This document shows, piece after piece, positions 44,046-53,253 of a stretch of DNA of 64,000 nucleotides. Below the pieces are notes generated by a model. The model saw nothing but the letters and a program-made list of their open reading frames with translations, had not been told where the DNA came from and did no database searches. Position numbers and translations under genes: made by a program. Every line of letters begins with the position of its first letter. Positions within the stretch are counted from its first letter, which is position 1. The DNA comes from CAWUFC02 sp963921335 (GTDB taxonomy: Bacteria; Pseudomonadota; Gammaproteobacteria; Pseudomonadales; Halieaceae): the NCBI GenBank assembly GCA_963921335.3, contig CAWUFC020000001.1, forward strand, positions 1,860,001 to 1,924,000. Direction: 5' to 3'.

Positions 44046-44441
44046 CTATGACTCGCCCGATAACTGGTCCATGGCAGTAAAGCCGTCCAGGTACTCATTA
44101 ATCTCAATGATCTTGCCGTTTGAACAGCGTGTAAAAACTGCATACTCATTGTCGTAGGGCAGGCCCCAGGTGGTCTTGGTCTTAAGGTTGAATCGAACAG
44201 CAGCCTGGGTGTCGTCTCCGGTGATGGTATGTATGGTGACCTCAACACTGGCGGGGTCGTAGATTTCGCCAAACACTTTCTCCATCAGCGCTCGAATATC
44301 AGTCAGGCCTTTATAGGTGCCGCCGGGTTCCATGCTGCCGATGTGTAGTGCCCAGGTGGTGTCATCCGTCAGCAATGCCAGCACTTCGTCCGGTTTGCCA
44401 AAAGCTGTTACCAATTGCGTCGTGAGTTCGCGGGTGTTCAT
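44046..44441 (-). CDS. NTF2-like (SnoaL-type) small protein
   Basis: A protein of 131 residues with the cone-shaped NTF2 fold: opening MNTRELTTQLVTAFGKPDEVLALLTDDTTW, GGTYKGLTDIRALMEKVFGEIYDP, and the closing IIEINEYLDGFTAMDQL. Members include ketosteroid isomerases and polyketide cyclases; no isomerase Asp/Tyr dyad can be assigned with confidence. The ATG overlaps the VOC stop by four bases. An apparent longer frame from 44729 is only a shadow of the VOC gene. Confidence 0.85.
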   Translation of the reverse strand: MNTRELTTQLVTAFGKPDEVLALLTDDTTWALHIGSMEPGGTYKGLTDIRALMEKVFGEIYDPASVEVTIHTITGDDTQAAVRFNLKTKTTWGLPYDNEYAVFTRCSNGKIIEINEYLDGFTAMDQLSGES

Positions 44442-45148
44442 GTTGTCTTTCCTCGAAGAGTGTTCAGGTGATGAGCGACCAGATCGGGTCGCTGGGATAT
44501 TTCTACCCGATTGCCATCCGGGTCGAGTATGAATGAAATAATCGAGTCGGTATTGGTGTGCTGGTCGCTGGGCGTGGCCAGTTCTCTGGCGCCTCGTAAC
44601 ATGAGCTTTTCGTGCGCTGATACCGTATCTACAACCTGCGTGGTCAGGTAGTAATAACCTATACCGGTAGTATCTGCATTTGGCTGCACCTCTGGAGACC
44701 AGGCAAAGCTGACAATCGTGCCAGCCCAATCATAGGTTCTATCGCCAATTTTGGTGAGTTGCAGTATCTCGCCGTAGAACTGTTCAAAAGTCGCCTCATC
44801 TGACACTGCCATATGGATGCCGTAGTTCTGAATGCCCGAGTAGCCGGGTGGTACAAGGCAGACCAGATTGCCGTCCGGGTCCTGCAGGTGCCGCGGGGAA
44901 TCGATGTCGTCCTTTGCCAAAAGCAGCATTCGAATACCATTCAGGGGGCGTTGACTGGGCAAATTCATTTCCACGCAGTTCAGCTTCAGCACCGCGCCAC
45001 AGAGGTCCAGCTTGTATTGGCAGACCCCTTCAGCAGGATGCAGCTCCTGCGTGATATCCAGCCCTAGGGTCTGGTGCCAGAACGACAGCATGGCCTCTTT
45101 TTGGTTGGTCAGCAGGCCCAGATCGATCTGCGGTCTCGAATACTCCAC
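44438..45148 (-). CDS. VOC family protein
   Basis: A 236-residue two-domain VOC protein. The first module (IDLGLLTNQKEAMLSFWHQTLGLD, PDGNLVCLVPPGYS) and the second (YGIHMAVSDEATFEQFYGEILQL, LDPDGNRVEISQRP) are both complete. The start is GTG. It sits between the TetR gene (two-base gap) and the NTF2-like gene (four-base overlap). It probably acts as an isomerase, lyase or dioxygenase; the metal ligands are not secure. Confidence 0.86.
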   Translation of the reverse strand: MEYSRPQIDLGLLTNQKEAMLSFWHQTLGLDITQELHPAEGVCQYKLDLCGAVLKLNCVEMNLPSQRPLNGIRMLLLAKDDIDSPRHLQDPDGNLVCLVPPGYSGIQNYGIHMAVSDEATFEQFYGEILQLTKIGDRTYDWAGTIVSFAWSPEVQPNADTTGIGYYYLTTQVVDTVSAHEKLMLRGARELATPSDQHTNTDSIISFILDPDGNRVEISQRPDLVAHHLNTLRGKTT

Positions 45149-45150
45149 GC

Positions 45151-45789
45151 TTACAAATCTCTCTGGCGATCGTTCAGCTCAACAGCGATACCTGTCAACA
45201 TCCAGTGCACCGCGTTCTCAAACACCTCGGGAATATCCTGAAAGCTTGGGTTCTCCGCCTTGCCAGATTGGGCAATGATCAGGTCTTCAAACTCGATCTC
45301 CTGGCGTCTGCGTCGTTGTCGGCGTTCTGGCAGGGCTGGTGCTTCAATCTCTGCCAGTACGAGGCTAATGACCGTATGGGTCAGCACCCTGCAGCCACGC
45401 AATGCCAGCTCGTCAGGGAGTCCTTTCTGTAGCCAGTCCCTCAATAGCAGGTTTACCGTCGCGGCAATGGCGGGGCGTGTTTCTGCGGTGATTAACCTGG
45501 CGAGGTTAGGGTGGGTGAGCAGTCCTGCGCGCAGGGCTTTTGCCCAGGCCAGGCCAGAATCCTGCCAGCTTTCGGCGGGCACAAAACTGATCTGGAAGTT
45601 GGCAAAAAAGTGACCCACCAGTTCCTTCAGCAGGGCGTCCCGTTTGCCTACCTGCTCGTAGAGAGTGCGGGTAGAACAGTTCAGGCGGGTCGCCAGGTTG
45701 CGTGCGCTGAGCTTTTCCGGGCCTTGTTCGTCGAGCAGATCTAATGCTTCTGAGAGAATTAAATCTTTTGCAATCAGTGGCTTAGCCAT
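45151..45789 (-). CDS. TetR family transcriptional regulator
   Basis: About 212 residues from ATG 45789 (MAKPLIAKDLILSEALDLLDEQG). The helix-turn-helix is LSARNLATRLNCSTRTLYEQVGKRDALLKELVGHFF. A longer frame from 45891 crosses the operator region and is rejected. It heads the TetR-VOC-NTF2 operon and diverges from the acyl-CoA dehydrogenase operon. Confidence 0.87.
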   Translation of the reverse strand: MAKPLIAKDLILSEALDLLDEQGPEKLSARNLATRLNCSTRTLYEQVGKRDALLKELVGHFFANFQISFVPAESWQDSGLAWAKALRAGLLTHPNLARLITAETRPAIAATVNLLLRDWLQKGLPDELALRGCRVLTHTVISLVLAEIEAPALPERRQRRRRQEIEFEDLIIAQSGKAENPSFQDIPEVFENAVHWMLTGIAVELNDRQRDL

Positions 45790-45848
45790 ACCTGGTCCAT
45801 GGATTGAAATATCCGGATTCAACTTTCCCGGTTTATCTGTTATTTTAA

Positions 45849-45889
45849 AAAAACACTGTGTTTTTATACGCCAACAGATACTTGTTGGC
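45849..45889. promoter_or_regulatory. Two inverted repeats in the divergent TetR/ACAD promoter
   Basis: 45849-45865 has arms AAAAACAC and GTGTTTTT around one base. 45870-45889 has perfect arms GCCAACA and TGTTGGC around GATACT. The second has the size and symmetry of a TetR operator, 24 bases before the ACAD start. The first may be a second site or an AT-rich promoter element. Confidence 0.55.
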
Positions 45890-45913
45890 AAGTCCGCATG
45901 AGGAGAGTCTGCA

Positions 45914-47203
45914 ATGGCATGGGATTTTGAAACAGAACCAGAGTTTCAGGAGAAGTTGGATTGGGTAAAACAGTTCGTCGAGGACGAATTGATTCCCCTC
46001 GAGCCGTTGCTACCTGAGCTCTCTGAAGAACAACTAAAAGCGATACAGGATCCCCTCAAGCAAAAGGTGAAAGACCAGGGCCTTTGGGCTTGTCACCTGG
46101 AGGAAGAACTGGGTGGCCAGGGCATGGGCCAATTGCCCTTGGCGCAGATGAACCTGATCACCGGGGCCGTGCCTTTTGCCCAGGAAATTTTCGGCAACAT
46201 GGCACCCGACTCTGGTAACTCAGAACTGTTGGCAGAGGGTGGCACCGAAGCGCAGAAGGAGAAGTGGTTGTGGCCTAACCTGCGCGGCGATCTGCGCAGT
46301 GCCTTCGCCATTACCGAGCCCTTTGTGGCCAGTACAGATCCCACCCAGATTGAGACCAAGGCGGTATTGGATGGCGACGAGTGGGTGATCAATGGGCGCA
46401 AGTGGATGATCACCAATGCTTCCCGAGCCGACTTTATTATTTTTATGGTTGTGACTGAACCCGAGGCCAACGTCTACCAGCGATGCTCCATGATCGTGGT
46501 TGAGAAGGGTACGCCGGGTATGGATATCTTCAGGGATATTCCCACCATGCATCACCCGCACTGTGAATATGGAGCCAATGGCAACCACGCCGAGATCATC
46601 TTGGACAATGTGCGGGTGCCAAAGGACAACCTGATCGGTGAGCGGGGGGGCGGTTTCATTCTCTCCCAGGTGCGGTTGGGCCCAGGTCGCATCCACCACG
46701 CGACTCGCTGGCTGGGCGAAGCCGAGCGTGCTTACGACATGCTGTGCGAGCGCACCAAGTCTCGCACCTCATTTGGCAAGGGTTATGAAAAACACCAGAT
46801 GATCCAGGAATATATCGCGGACTCCCGCATGGAGCTCGATATGGCCAGGCTGCTGACGCTCCAGGCCGCCTGGAAGATGGACAAGGTGGGACACCACGGG
46901 GCTCGCAAAGAGATCGCTATGGTGAAAGTGAACAATGCGCGGGTGCTCTACAACGTTGTCGATCGCGCCCTGCAGGTTCATGGATCGCTGGGCTACAGCA
47001 GCGATATGCCTTTGGAACTGATGTACCGTTCGGCTCGAATGGCGCCGCTGGTGGATGGTGCCAACGAGGTACACAAGGTCACCATCGCCCGCGAAGAGCT
47101 CAAGGCCTATGAGGCGGTAGAGGGCTGGCCCAGCGAACATGTTCCCACTCGGTTGGCTGCAGCTCGCAAACGATTTGCAGATTATTTGGAAGCGCGAGGC
47201 TGA
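45914..47203 (+). CDS. Acyl-CoA dehydrogenase (ACAD10/11, LvaC-like)
   Basis: A 429-residue FAD-dependent acyl-CoA dehydrogenase. Segments: FAITEPFVASTDP (flavin and substrate loop), RLGPGRIHHATRWLG, and the C-terminal VHGSLGYSSDMPLELMYRSARMAPLVDGANEVHKV. The position of the usual catalytic Glu (EGT loop) is DGA here, as in several ACAD10/11-type proteins. GGAGAG is ten bases before the ATG. It is followed after two bases by a phosphotransferase gene, the pairing known from levulinate (lva) operons, where the ACAD member removes a phosphate with 4-hydroxyacyl-CoA substrates. Confidence 0.9.
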   Translation: MAWDFETEPEFQEKLDWVKQFVEDELIPLEPLLPELSEEQLKAIQDPLKQKVKDQGLWACHLEEELGGQGMGQLPLAQMNLITGAVPFAQEIFGNMAPDSGNSELLAEGGTEAQKEKWLWPNLRGDLRSAFAITEPFVASTDPTQIETKAVLDGDEWVINGRKWMITNASRADFIIFMVVTEPEANVYQRCSMIVVEKGTPGMDIFRDIPTMHHPHCEYGANGNHAEIILDNVRVPKDNLIGERGGGFILSQVRLGPGRIHHATRWLGEAERAYDMLCERTKSRTSFGKGYEKHQMIQEYIADSRMELDMARLLTLQAAWKMDKVGHHGARKEIAMVKVNNARVLYNVVDRALQVHGSLGYSSDMPLELMYRSARMAPLVDGANEVHKVTIAREELKAYEAVEGWPSEHVPTRLAAARKRFADYLEARG

Positions 47204-47205
47204 CA

Positions 47206-48228
47206 ATGAGCGAGCTCGAATTTGATATCGGCCCGCTGAAAAGTTGGCTGGATGAACAGACCGGCATAGATGCTCCGATTACCGTCTCGCCAATGCGTGG
47301 GGGTGGTTCCTGCGAAATGTTTGAGCTACAGCGAGAGGGTCGGCGATATGTGATACGCAAGGCACCGCAGGCCGTCGTGGCGGATACCGCCCATAATGTG
47401 GTGCGTGAGTTCCAGGTGATTGAATCTATGGCGGGTAGCGAGGTGCGTGTGCCTGAGCTACTGGCCTCCTGCGAAGATCCCTCCGTGCTGGGCAATCCGT
47501 TCTATATCATGCGTTATATCGATGGCGAAGTTATTCGTCGCAAATTGCCAACTCAATATATCGATAGTCCTTCGACCCAGCCCAGTATCGGTGAGGAGAT
47601 GATCGATTCGTTGGTGGAGCTGCACAGATTCGATTGGCGCGGCACTGCGATTGAAACCCTGGCCAAACCCGATCGTTTTCTGGAGCGGCAGGTGAAGCGC
47701 TGGAGTTCTCAGCTGGAAAGTTACCGCAACCGCGAGCTGGCGGGTGTAGATGCTGTTGGCGACTGGCTGGAACGAAATCGCCCGGATTCCGGCGATCTGA
47801 CCGTCATGCACGGCGACTTCAAGCTCGACAATATGATGTTTTCCAAATTAGTGCCGCCGCAGGTTTTGGCGTTGGTTGATTTTGAGATGACCACTGTGGG
47901 TGACCCGTTGATCGATCTGGCCTGGGCCATGATCTTCTGGCCTGAAGAGGGAAATTTGATCGCTATTTGTGCGCCTGGCAGTGAAGGAGGCATGGATGCT
48001 GCGTATTGTCAGGCTCCTGAGGTATTGGTGGAGCGCTATGCCGACAGAACTGGCAGGAATCTGGACCATTTTCAGTGGTACCAGGCTTTTGCGGCATGGA
48101 AGCTGGGCATTGTGCTGGAAGGTTCCTACGCCAAATTTCTATCAGGTGAGTCCAAGAATCCAAGCCACGAATTCTTTGGCTTTGTGGTGGATGAATTGAT
48201 GAAACGCGCCCAGCGCTTCGCGGCATAG
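47206..48228 (+). CDS. APH-family phosphotransferase (LvaA-like acyl-CoA kinase)
   Basis: A 340-residue aminoglycoside-phosphotransferase-fold kinase. Catalytic loop HGDFKLDN (202-209) and metal-binding LVDFE (Asp225) are intact. The ATP-site GGGSCEMFEL lies near residue 32. In bacteria this family next to an acyl-CoA dehydrogenase is the N-terminal part of ACAD10/11 or LvaA, which phosphorylates the 4-hydroxyl of a 4-hydroxyacyl-CoA. The start overlaps nothing, two bases after the ACAD stop. Reaction in this organism is inferred. Confidence 0.88.
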   Translation: MSELEFDIGPLKSWLDEQTGIDAPITVSPMRGGGSCEMFELQREGRRYVIRKAPQAVVADTAHNVVREFQVIESMAGSEVRVPELLASCEDPSVLGNPFYIMRYIDGEVIRRKLPTQYIDSPSTQPSIGEEMIDSLVELHRFDWRGTAIETLAKPDRFLERQVKRWSSQLESYRNRELAGVDAVGDWLERNRPDSGDLTVMHGDFKLDNMMFSKLVPPQVLALVDFEMTTVGDPLIDLAWAMIFWPEEGNLIAICAPGSEGGMDAAYCQAPEVLVERYADRTGRNLDHFQWYQAFAAWKLGIVLEGSYAKFLSGESKNPSHEFFGFVVDELMKRAQRFAA

Positions 48229-48237
48229 GGAACCTTT

Positions 48238-48999
48238 ATGACGAATCGTTTTGATGTAAGCGGCAAAGTGGTGCTCATCACCGGAGGGAGTCGTGGTTTG
48301 GGGCGGGCTATGAGCCTGGCCTTTGCCGAGGGCGGTGCCAAAGTCGTAGTGGCCAGTCGCAAGCTGGAGGAATGCGAGAAAGTGGTGGCTGAGATTGTCT
48401 CTCAGGGCGGTGAGGCCATGCCCCTGTCTTGTCACGTGGGTCAGTGGGACGGATTGGAGGCAGCAGTCGATTCCGTAATTACTCAATACGGTCGCATTGA
48501 CGTGCTGATCAACAACGCTGGCATGTCGCCGCTCGCACCCTCGCTGCTTGAAACCAGTGAGGCCCTGTTCGACAAAATTATCGATGTGAACCTGAAAGGG
48601 CCTACCCGTCTGACGGCGCTGTGTGCCAGCAGTATGGCGAATTCAGGTGGTGGCGCTGTGATTAATATCAGTTCACTGGCCTCCCTCAAGCCGAGCCCGG
48701 TGACCACCGTATACAGCGCGGCGAAAGCTGGCCTGAATGCCTTGACCGCGGCTTCTGCACAGTAGTGCGTCCCGGCAGGTGTGCGGGTTAACTGCATTAT
48801 CTGCGGGACTTTCGACACCGATGCCGCCTCTGGGATGCTGGCGGATGAGAGTATTCGCCAACATATTGTCGAGCCAGTGGCCCTTAAGCGTGTGGGTGAG
48901 CCCGAGGAGGTTGTGGGGGCAGCCCTGTATTTTGCTTCAGAAGCTTCCAGTTATACCACTGGCAGCTGTATGACCATTGATGGTGGAGTGCGACCATGA
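48238..48999 (+). pseudogene. SDR gene with in-frame TAG
   Basis: A classical SDR of about 253 codons. The first part has TGGSRGLGRA, NNAGMS, ISSLASLKPS and YSAAK. A TAG at 48763-48765 follows immediately after codon CAG, and the frame continues with GVRVNCIICGTFDTD and TTGSCMTIDGG, the usual C-terminal SDR blocks. The stop would remove the last third, including part of the substrate-binding site. The replaced codon was probably Glu or Gln. Overlap of four bases with the next SDR start. Confidence 0.88.
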
Positions 49000-49826
49000 A
49001 GAGTTGGCAGGGGAAAATAGCGCTGGTCACCGGTGCGGGAACAGGTATCGGTAAAGAGGTCAGCAAAGAGTTGGCTCGACGCGGAGCGTTGGTTTATGTG
49101 ACGGCACTTTCCGAGGCTGAGGCAGACTTGGTAACAGCTGAGATAGCGTCTGAGGGGTATAAGGCAGTTTCCGCAGCCCTGGATGTTACCGACAGCACTC
49201 AGTTCCAGCTGGTACTGGAGCGTATTGTGCAAGAGCAGGGGCAAATCGATCTACTGATGAACAACGCCGGCGTGATCTACGTAGGCGAGTACTTCGACAT
49301 GGATGAGGCCTATCTGAAGCAGTTGGTTGATGTGAATATCACAGCTGTCATGATCGGCACGCTGTATGGGTATCGCATTATGAAGGAGCAGGGGTATGGG
49401 CTGATCGCCAATGTTGCCTCGCAGGGTGGATTGATGCCCGTCGGCACCATGGCGGCTTATTCAGCAAGCAAACATGCGGTGGTTGGGCTAACCGAGTCGG
49501 TGGCAGGCGAAGCCCGTGAGTTAGGCGTGCAATTCCAGACCATCTGTCCGGGCAACGTGGCTTCTGACATGCTGAATAAGGCGAAGACCCGCGGCACCTC
49601 GGCCCAGCAGGTGCTGGACAATCTGCCCAAGGTGATGCCAACAGATGTCGCTGCGCGCTATATTGTGGATAATCTCGGTTCAGGCAAACATAAGATCATT
49701 GTGACCCGGCTGGCCAAAGTGCTGGCGCTGCTGGCACGCATCTGGCCTGGCTTTGGTCGGCTTGGTGCCGCCGGATCGATCAAACAGTTTCGGGATCAGC
49801 GCAGAGATGACCATAACCAGCTCTGA
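48996..49826 (+). CDS. Short-chain dehydrogenase/reductase
   Basis: A 276-residue classical SDR with TGAGTGIGKE, NNAGVI, NVASQGGLMP and YSASK. It starts on the stop of the broken SDR gene (ATGA). The C-terminal 50 residues are hydrophobic with a basic end, which may allow membrane contact. It is in the ACAD-kinase-ligase operon, in the place of LvaD (a 3-hydroxyacyl-CoA dehydrogenase) in the levulinate operon. Confidence 0.88.
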   Translation: MKSWQGKIALVTGAGTGIGKEVSKELARRGALVYVTALSEAEADLVTAEIASEGYKAVSAALDVTDSTQFQLVLERIVQEQGQIDLLMNNAGVIYVGEYFDMDEAYLKQLVDVNITAVMIGTLYGYRIMKEQGYGLIANVASQGGLMPVGTMAAYSASKHAVVGLTESVAGEARELGVQFQTICPGNVASDMLNKAKTRGTSAQQVLDNLPKVMPTDVAARYIVDNLGSGKHKIIVTRLAKVLALLARIWPGFGRLGAAGSIKQFRDQRRDDHNQL

Positions 49827-49862
49827 GCAAGCCCCTCAACAGATTTTCAATGGGAGTAGACC

Positions 49863-51554
49863 ATGTCGCTGACAATCGCCGCAGTGCACGAAAAAAAAGC
49901 TGAAATCACCGGCGAAGGTGAGTATTTCGAGGTAGAGCAGCGAGAGATCGCTGGTCGATCATTTGCCGTTTACAAGCATGCCCCGGCCACACTGCTGGAC
50001 GTGTTGCAATCCGGGCGCAATCACGGTGATCAGGATTTTCTGGTCTATCAGGGGCGGCGTTACAGCTTCACAAGTTTTTACGCCGATGTGGATGCACTGG
50101 CGGCCTATCTTCAGGATGATTGTGGCGTTAAACCCGGAGATCGTATCGCAATTGCCATGCGCAACTGCCCTGAATGGGGTGTCGGCCTCGTCGCCGCGAG
50201 CCTGATTGGTGCAGTGGTGGTGCCCATCAACTCCTGGGGTAAGGCCGAAGAATTGTCTTATGCCATCAACGATTGTGACGCCTCCCTGCTGATCGCCGAC
50301 CAGGCGCGTCATAGCCTGGTAGCCGATGAACTCAGTGACAAGGGTATTCGGGCGCTGGTTGTTGAGCCCGCTGAGCAGAATGAGCATGTCGTGAATTTTG
50401 AAGATGCCGTGGCACGGGGGCAGGGCAAAGCGGCTCAGCCCCATCAGCCCCAGGAGACAGACGATTGCCTGATCCTTTACACCTCAGGCAGTACAGGTTT
50501 TCCGAAAGGTGTCGTTCATCGGCATATCGGCGTGACTCAGTCGCTGATGAACATGATGTGGCTGGGTTATCTGGTCATGTCTTTGGAAGGTCCCAGAGAA
50601 CTGAAGGGCGGGGCGGAGCGCGAGGCAGCCCTGGTGACTGTCCCCTGGTTCCATGCCACCGGCTTGCTGGGCAGTTTGCTGATGCCCCTGCAAATGGGGC
50701 AGAAGGCGGTGCTGATGTACAAATGGGATGCAGCGGAGGCCCTGAAACTGATTTCCGGTGAGAAGGTCACTATGCTGTCTACGGTACCTGCCATTGTGCT
50801 GGATCTGCTCGGGCATCCCGATTTTGATGCCACTGAAACCAGCTCCCTGATCCGGGTGACGGGTGCCGGCGCGGCAACGCCAGATGGCATGCCTGAACTC
50901 ATTGATGAAAAATGTGATCGCCCCAGTCGCTCTGCCGGATGGGGTATGACGGAGACCATGGCGGTGGGCGGCACTATGAGTGGTGCCGTGTTTGACCTCA
51001 AACCGACAACGGCGGGTATACAGTCGCCGATCATAGAGATGAAGTTTGTCGATGACACCGGCGCTGATTTGCCCCCTCACGTGCCCGGTGAACTGAAGGT
51101 TCGCGGTATTACCTGCACTACCGGCTACTGGAACAAGCCTGAGGCGAACCAGAAAACCTTCGATGCCGAGGGTTGGATGGAAACCGGCGACATCGCCGTG
51201 ATTGACGAGGACGTGTTTCTAAGCATCACTGGCCGAATCAAAGAGATCGTCATTCGTGGTGGTGAAAACATCTACCCCGGCGAGATCGAGAATGTCGCCT
51301 ACCGTCTGGATGCGGTGCAGGAGAATGTCGTGTTCGGTATTCCCGATGCCGATATGGGGGAGGAGATGGTGATGGTGGCCTATGTGCCGCCGGGCCGTGA
51401 TCTCACGACTGATGAGCTAAGAGCGCACCTCGCGTCAAACCTGGCGGGCTACAAAGTGCCCAAAGAAATACGCATTGTGCATGAACCGCTGCCCAGAAAC
51501 GCCAGCGAGAAGCTGCATAAACTGAAAGTGAAAGAGCAGTTTCTCAGCGATTGA
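49863..51554 (+). CDS. AMP-dependent acyl-CoA ligase (LvaE-like position)
   Basis: A 563-residue adenylate-forming ligase. Motifs: LILYTSGSTGFPKGV, RSAGWGMTET, METGD and the hinge GRIKEIVIRGGENIYPGEIE. The C-terminal Lys is in NASEKLHKLKVKEQ. It is a different branch from the two ligases at 9618 and 22606. It is the last gene of the ACAD operon and would supply the CoA thioester used by the kinase and dehydrogenase. It overlaps by 11 bases the end of the convergent flavoprotein gene. Confidence 0.92.
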   Translation: MSLTIAAVHEKKAEITGEGEYFEVEQREIAGRSFAVYKHAPATLLDVLQSGRNHGDQDFLVYQGRRYSFTSFYADVDALAAYLQDDCGVKPGDRIAIAMRNCPEWGVGLVAASLIGAVVVPINSWGKAEELSYAINDCDASLLIADQARHSLVADELSDKGIRALVVEPAEQNEHVVNFEDAVARGQGKAAQPHQPQETDDCLILYTSGSTGFPKGVVHRHIGVTQSLMNMMWLGYLVMSLEGPRELKGGAEREAALVTVPWFHATGLLGSLLMPLQMGQKAVLMYKWDAAEALKLISGEKVTMLSTVPAIVLDLLGHPDFDATETSSLIRVTGAGAATPDGMPELIDEKCDRPSRSAGWGMTETMAVGGTMSGAVFDLKPTTAGIQSPIIEMKFVDDTGADLPPHVPGELKVRGITCTTGYWNKPEANQKTFDAEGWMETGDIAVIDEDVFLSITGRIKEIVIRGGENIYPGEIENVAYRLDAVQENVVFGIPDADMGEEMVMVAYVPPGRDLTTDELRAHLASNLAGYKVPKEIRIVHEPLPRNASEKLHKLKVKEQFLSD

Positions 51555-53253
51555 TGGCGTGACGGGCGGCGATATAACCGAAGGTCATTGCCGGGCCAAT
51601 CGTTGAGCCCGCCCCCGGATAGCTGTCTGCCATCACTGAGCCGGCACAATTGCCCGTTACGTAGAGACCTTCGATGACCTGGTCGTCCTTGTCCAGTACC
51701 CGCGCATGTGGGTCGAATTTGAGTCCGCCCTTGGTGCCCAGGTCTCCGGGATAAACCGCCATGGCATAGAAGGGGCCTTCCTCAATCGGTGCCAGGCAGG
51801 GATTGGGTTCAATCTTGGGGTCGCTGTAATAGCGGTCGTGCTCGCTGTCGCCGCGGCCAAAGTCCAGGTCTTTGCCACTGCGGGCGAAACCATTGTGACG
51901 ATCAACCGTCTGTTCCAGTTGGCTGGCATCCACACCGATCATGCCCGCCAGCTCTGCGAGGCTATTGGCCTTTTTCAGGAAGCCGCTTTCCAGAATATCT
52001 TTCGGTAAACGTTCGTCGGGCTGAACCTTGCCCGGTGGTACTGTGCCCACCACATAGTTATGGCGAACCCGTGCATCAAAGATGAGGTGGCAGGGTACGC
52101 TGGGCACGCCGCTGCGGTGATTCTTCCACTGTTCTTTGGTGACATCTTCGTAGGGGGCTGCCTCATTGCAAAACCGCTTGCCGTGGCTGTCCACGAAGAT
52201 GGTGCCGGGCATGGCTTTGCCTGAGATTAAAGCCAGGAGTTCACCATCGGGCTGGCGAATAGCAGGCGTCCACCAGGCGCCGCCCATGTTCTCAAGCGCT
52301 GCACCAATGTCTTCGCCCAGGCGAATGCCGTCACCCATATTTTGTGGTGCCTCGCTGCTGAAAGATTCCCCTGTGGGTAGCTGACCGTGCAGTTGGCGCA
52401 TGCTGGCATTGTGGCCCATGCCCCCGGATGCCATCAGCAGTCCTTTGTTGGCGCGAAGGTGCATGGTTTTGCCCTCGCGTTTGACCCGCAGGCCGACCAC
52501 GCGCCCATCCTCGACAATAATTTCCTCGGCTTCAGTGTTGAGCCAGAGTGGAATATTGCGGTCCAGCATCGCCTTGCGACAGGTAGCGACCAGGGAGCGT
52601 CCCAGGGTGAAGCGATTGGCTGGCAGGCCCTTCAATCGGCTGGGAATATCGAGGTAATACCGCAGCATATTGCGTGCCATGAGCAATTTGCCCTTGAGGG
52701 TCATGTCCATGATTTCGCGGCTTTCTTTAACCGTCATCTGGAATCGCATGAAGCCGCTGTTGACCCAGTTGGGGAGCCGTTGGTGCTGGCGCTCATCGCC
52801 CAGCTTGCGCCAGCTGATGGGCATGGGTTCCATGGAGCGGCCACCGGACTTGCCGCCCTCAAGTTCGGGGTAGTAGTCGGCGTAGCGGGTGCAGGCCATA
52901 AACGCGATGGGCGTATGTTTGGCCAGGTAGCGCAACATCTCTGACCCCTGCCGAATATAGGTTAGCAGTTTTTCTTCCGAGACATCGGGACCCACCACCT
53001 GTTTCAGGTAGGCCAGGCCATCCGTTTCACTGTCCTCAATACCGGCTGCCCGCATGCTGTCATTGTTTGGGATCCAGATGACACCACCCGACATGGCGGT
53101 GGTTCCGCCATACTTGTCGGTCTTCTCAATCACCAGGCTGTCGCCGCCTTCGATATTGGCGACAACTGAGGCGGCCATCCCTCCTGCGCCGCTGCCTACG
53201 ACAATAAAATCAGTCGTGTAATCCCACTGCATACTCTTCAGAGCCTCTGGCAT
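51544..53253 (-). CDS. FAD-dependent oxidoreductase, 3-ketosteroid delta-1-dehydrogenase-like
   Basis: A 569-residue flavoprotein of the fumarate reductase/KstD superfamily. The FAD motif VVGSGAGGMAAS (about 18-29), EKTDKYGGTTAMSGGVIWIPNN and the C-terminal GLYVTGNCAGSVMADSYPGAGSTIGPAMTFGYIAAR are near those of 3-ketosteroid delta-1- and delta-4-dehydrogenases. Similarity to steroid enzymes is strong in these motifs, but other 3-keto cyclic substrates are possible. Two ATGs are possible (53253 and 53232). It is alone on the minus strand. Confidence 0.87.
   Translation of the reverse strand: MPEALKSMQWDYTTDFIVVGSGAGGMAASVVANIEGGDSLVIEKTDKYGGTTAMSGGVIWIPNNDSMRAAGIEDSETDGLAYLKQVVGPDVSEEKLLTYIRQGSEMLRYLAKHTPIAFMACTRYADYYPELEGGKSGGRSMEPMPISWRKLGDERQHQRLPNWVNSGFMRFQMTVKESREIMDMTLKGKLLMARNMLRYYLDIPSRLKGLPANRFTLGRSLVATCRKAMLDRNIPLWLNTEAEEIIVEDGRVVGLRVKREGKTMHLRANKGLLMASGGMGHNASMRQLHGQLPTGESFSSEAPQNMGDGIRLGEDIGAALENMGGAWWTPAIRQPDGELLALISGKAMPGTIFVDSHGKRFCNEAAPYEDVTKEQWKNHRSGVPSVPCHLIFDARVRHNYVVGTVPPGKVQPDERLPKDILESGFLKKANSLAELAGMIGVDASQLEQTVDRHNGFARSGKDLDFGRGDSEHDRYYSDPKIEPNPCLAPIEEGPFYAMAVYPGDLGTKGGLKFDPHARVLDKDDQVIEGLYVTGNCAGSVMADSYPGAGSTIGPAMTFGYIAARHAINR

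Noticed and set aside
44441..44729. Long N-terminal extension of the NTF2-like protein
   Set aside because: The extra 96 residues are an out-of-frame reading of the VOC gene; the ATG at 44441 has the normal family start.
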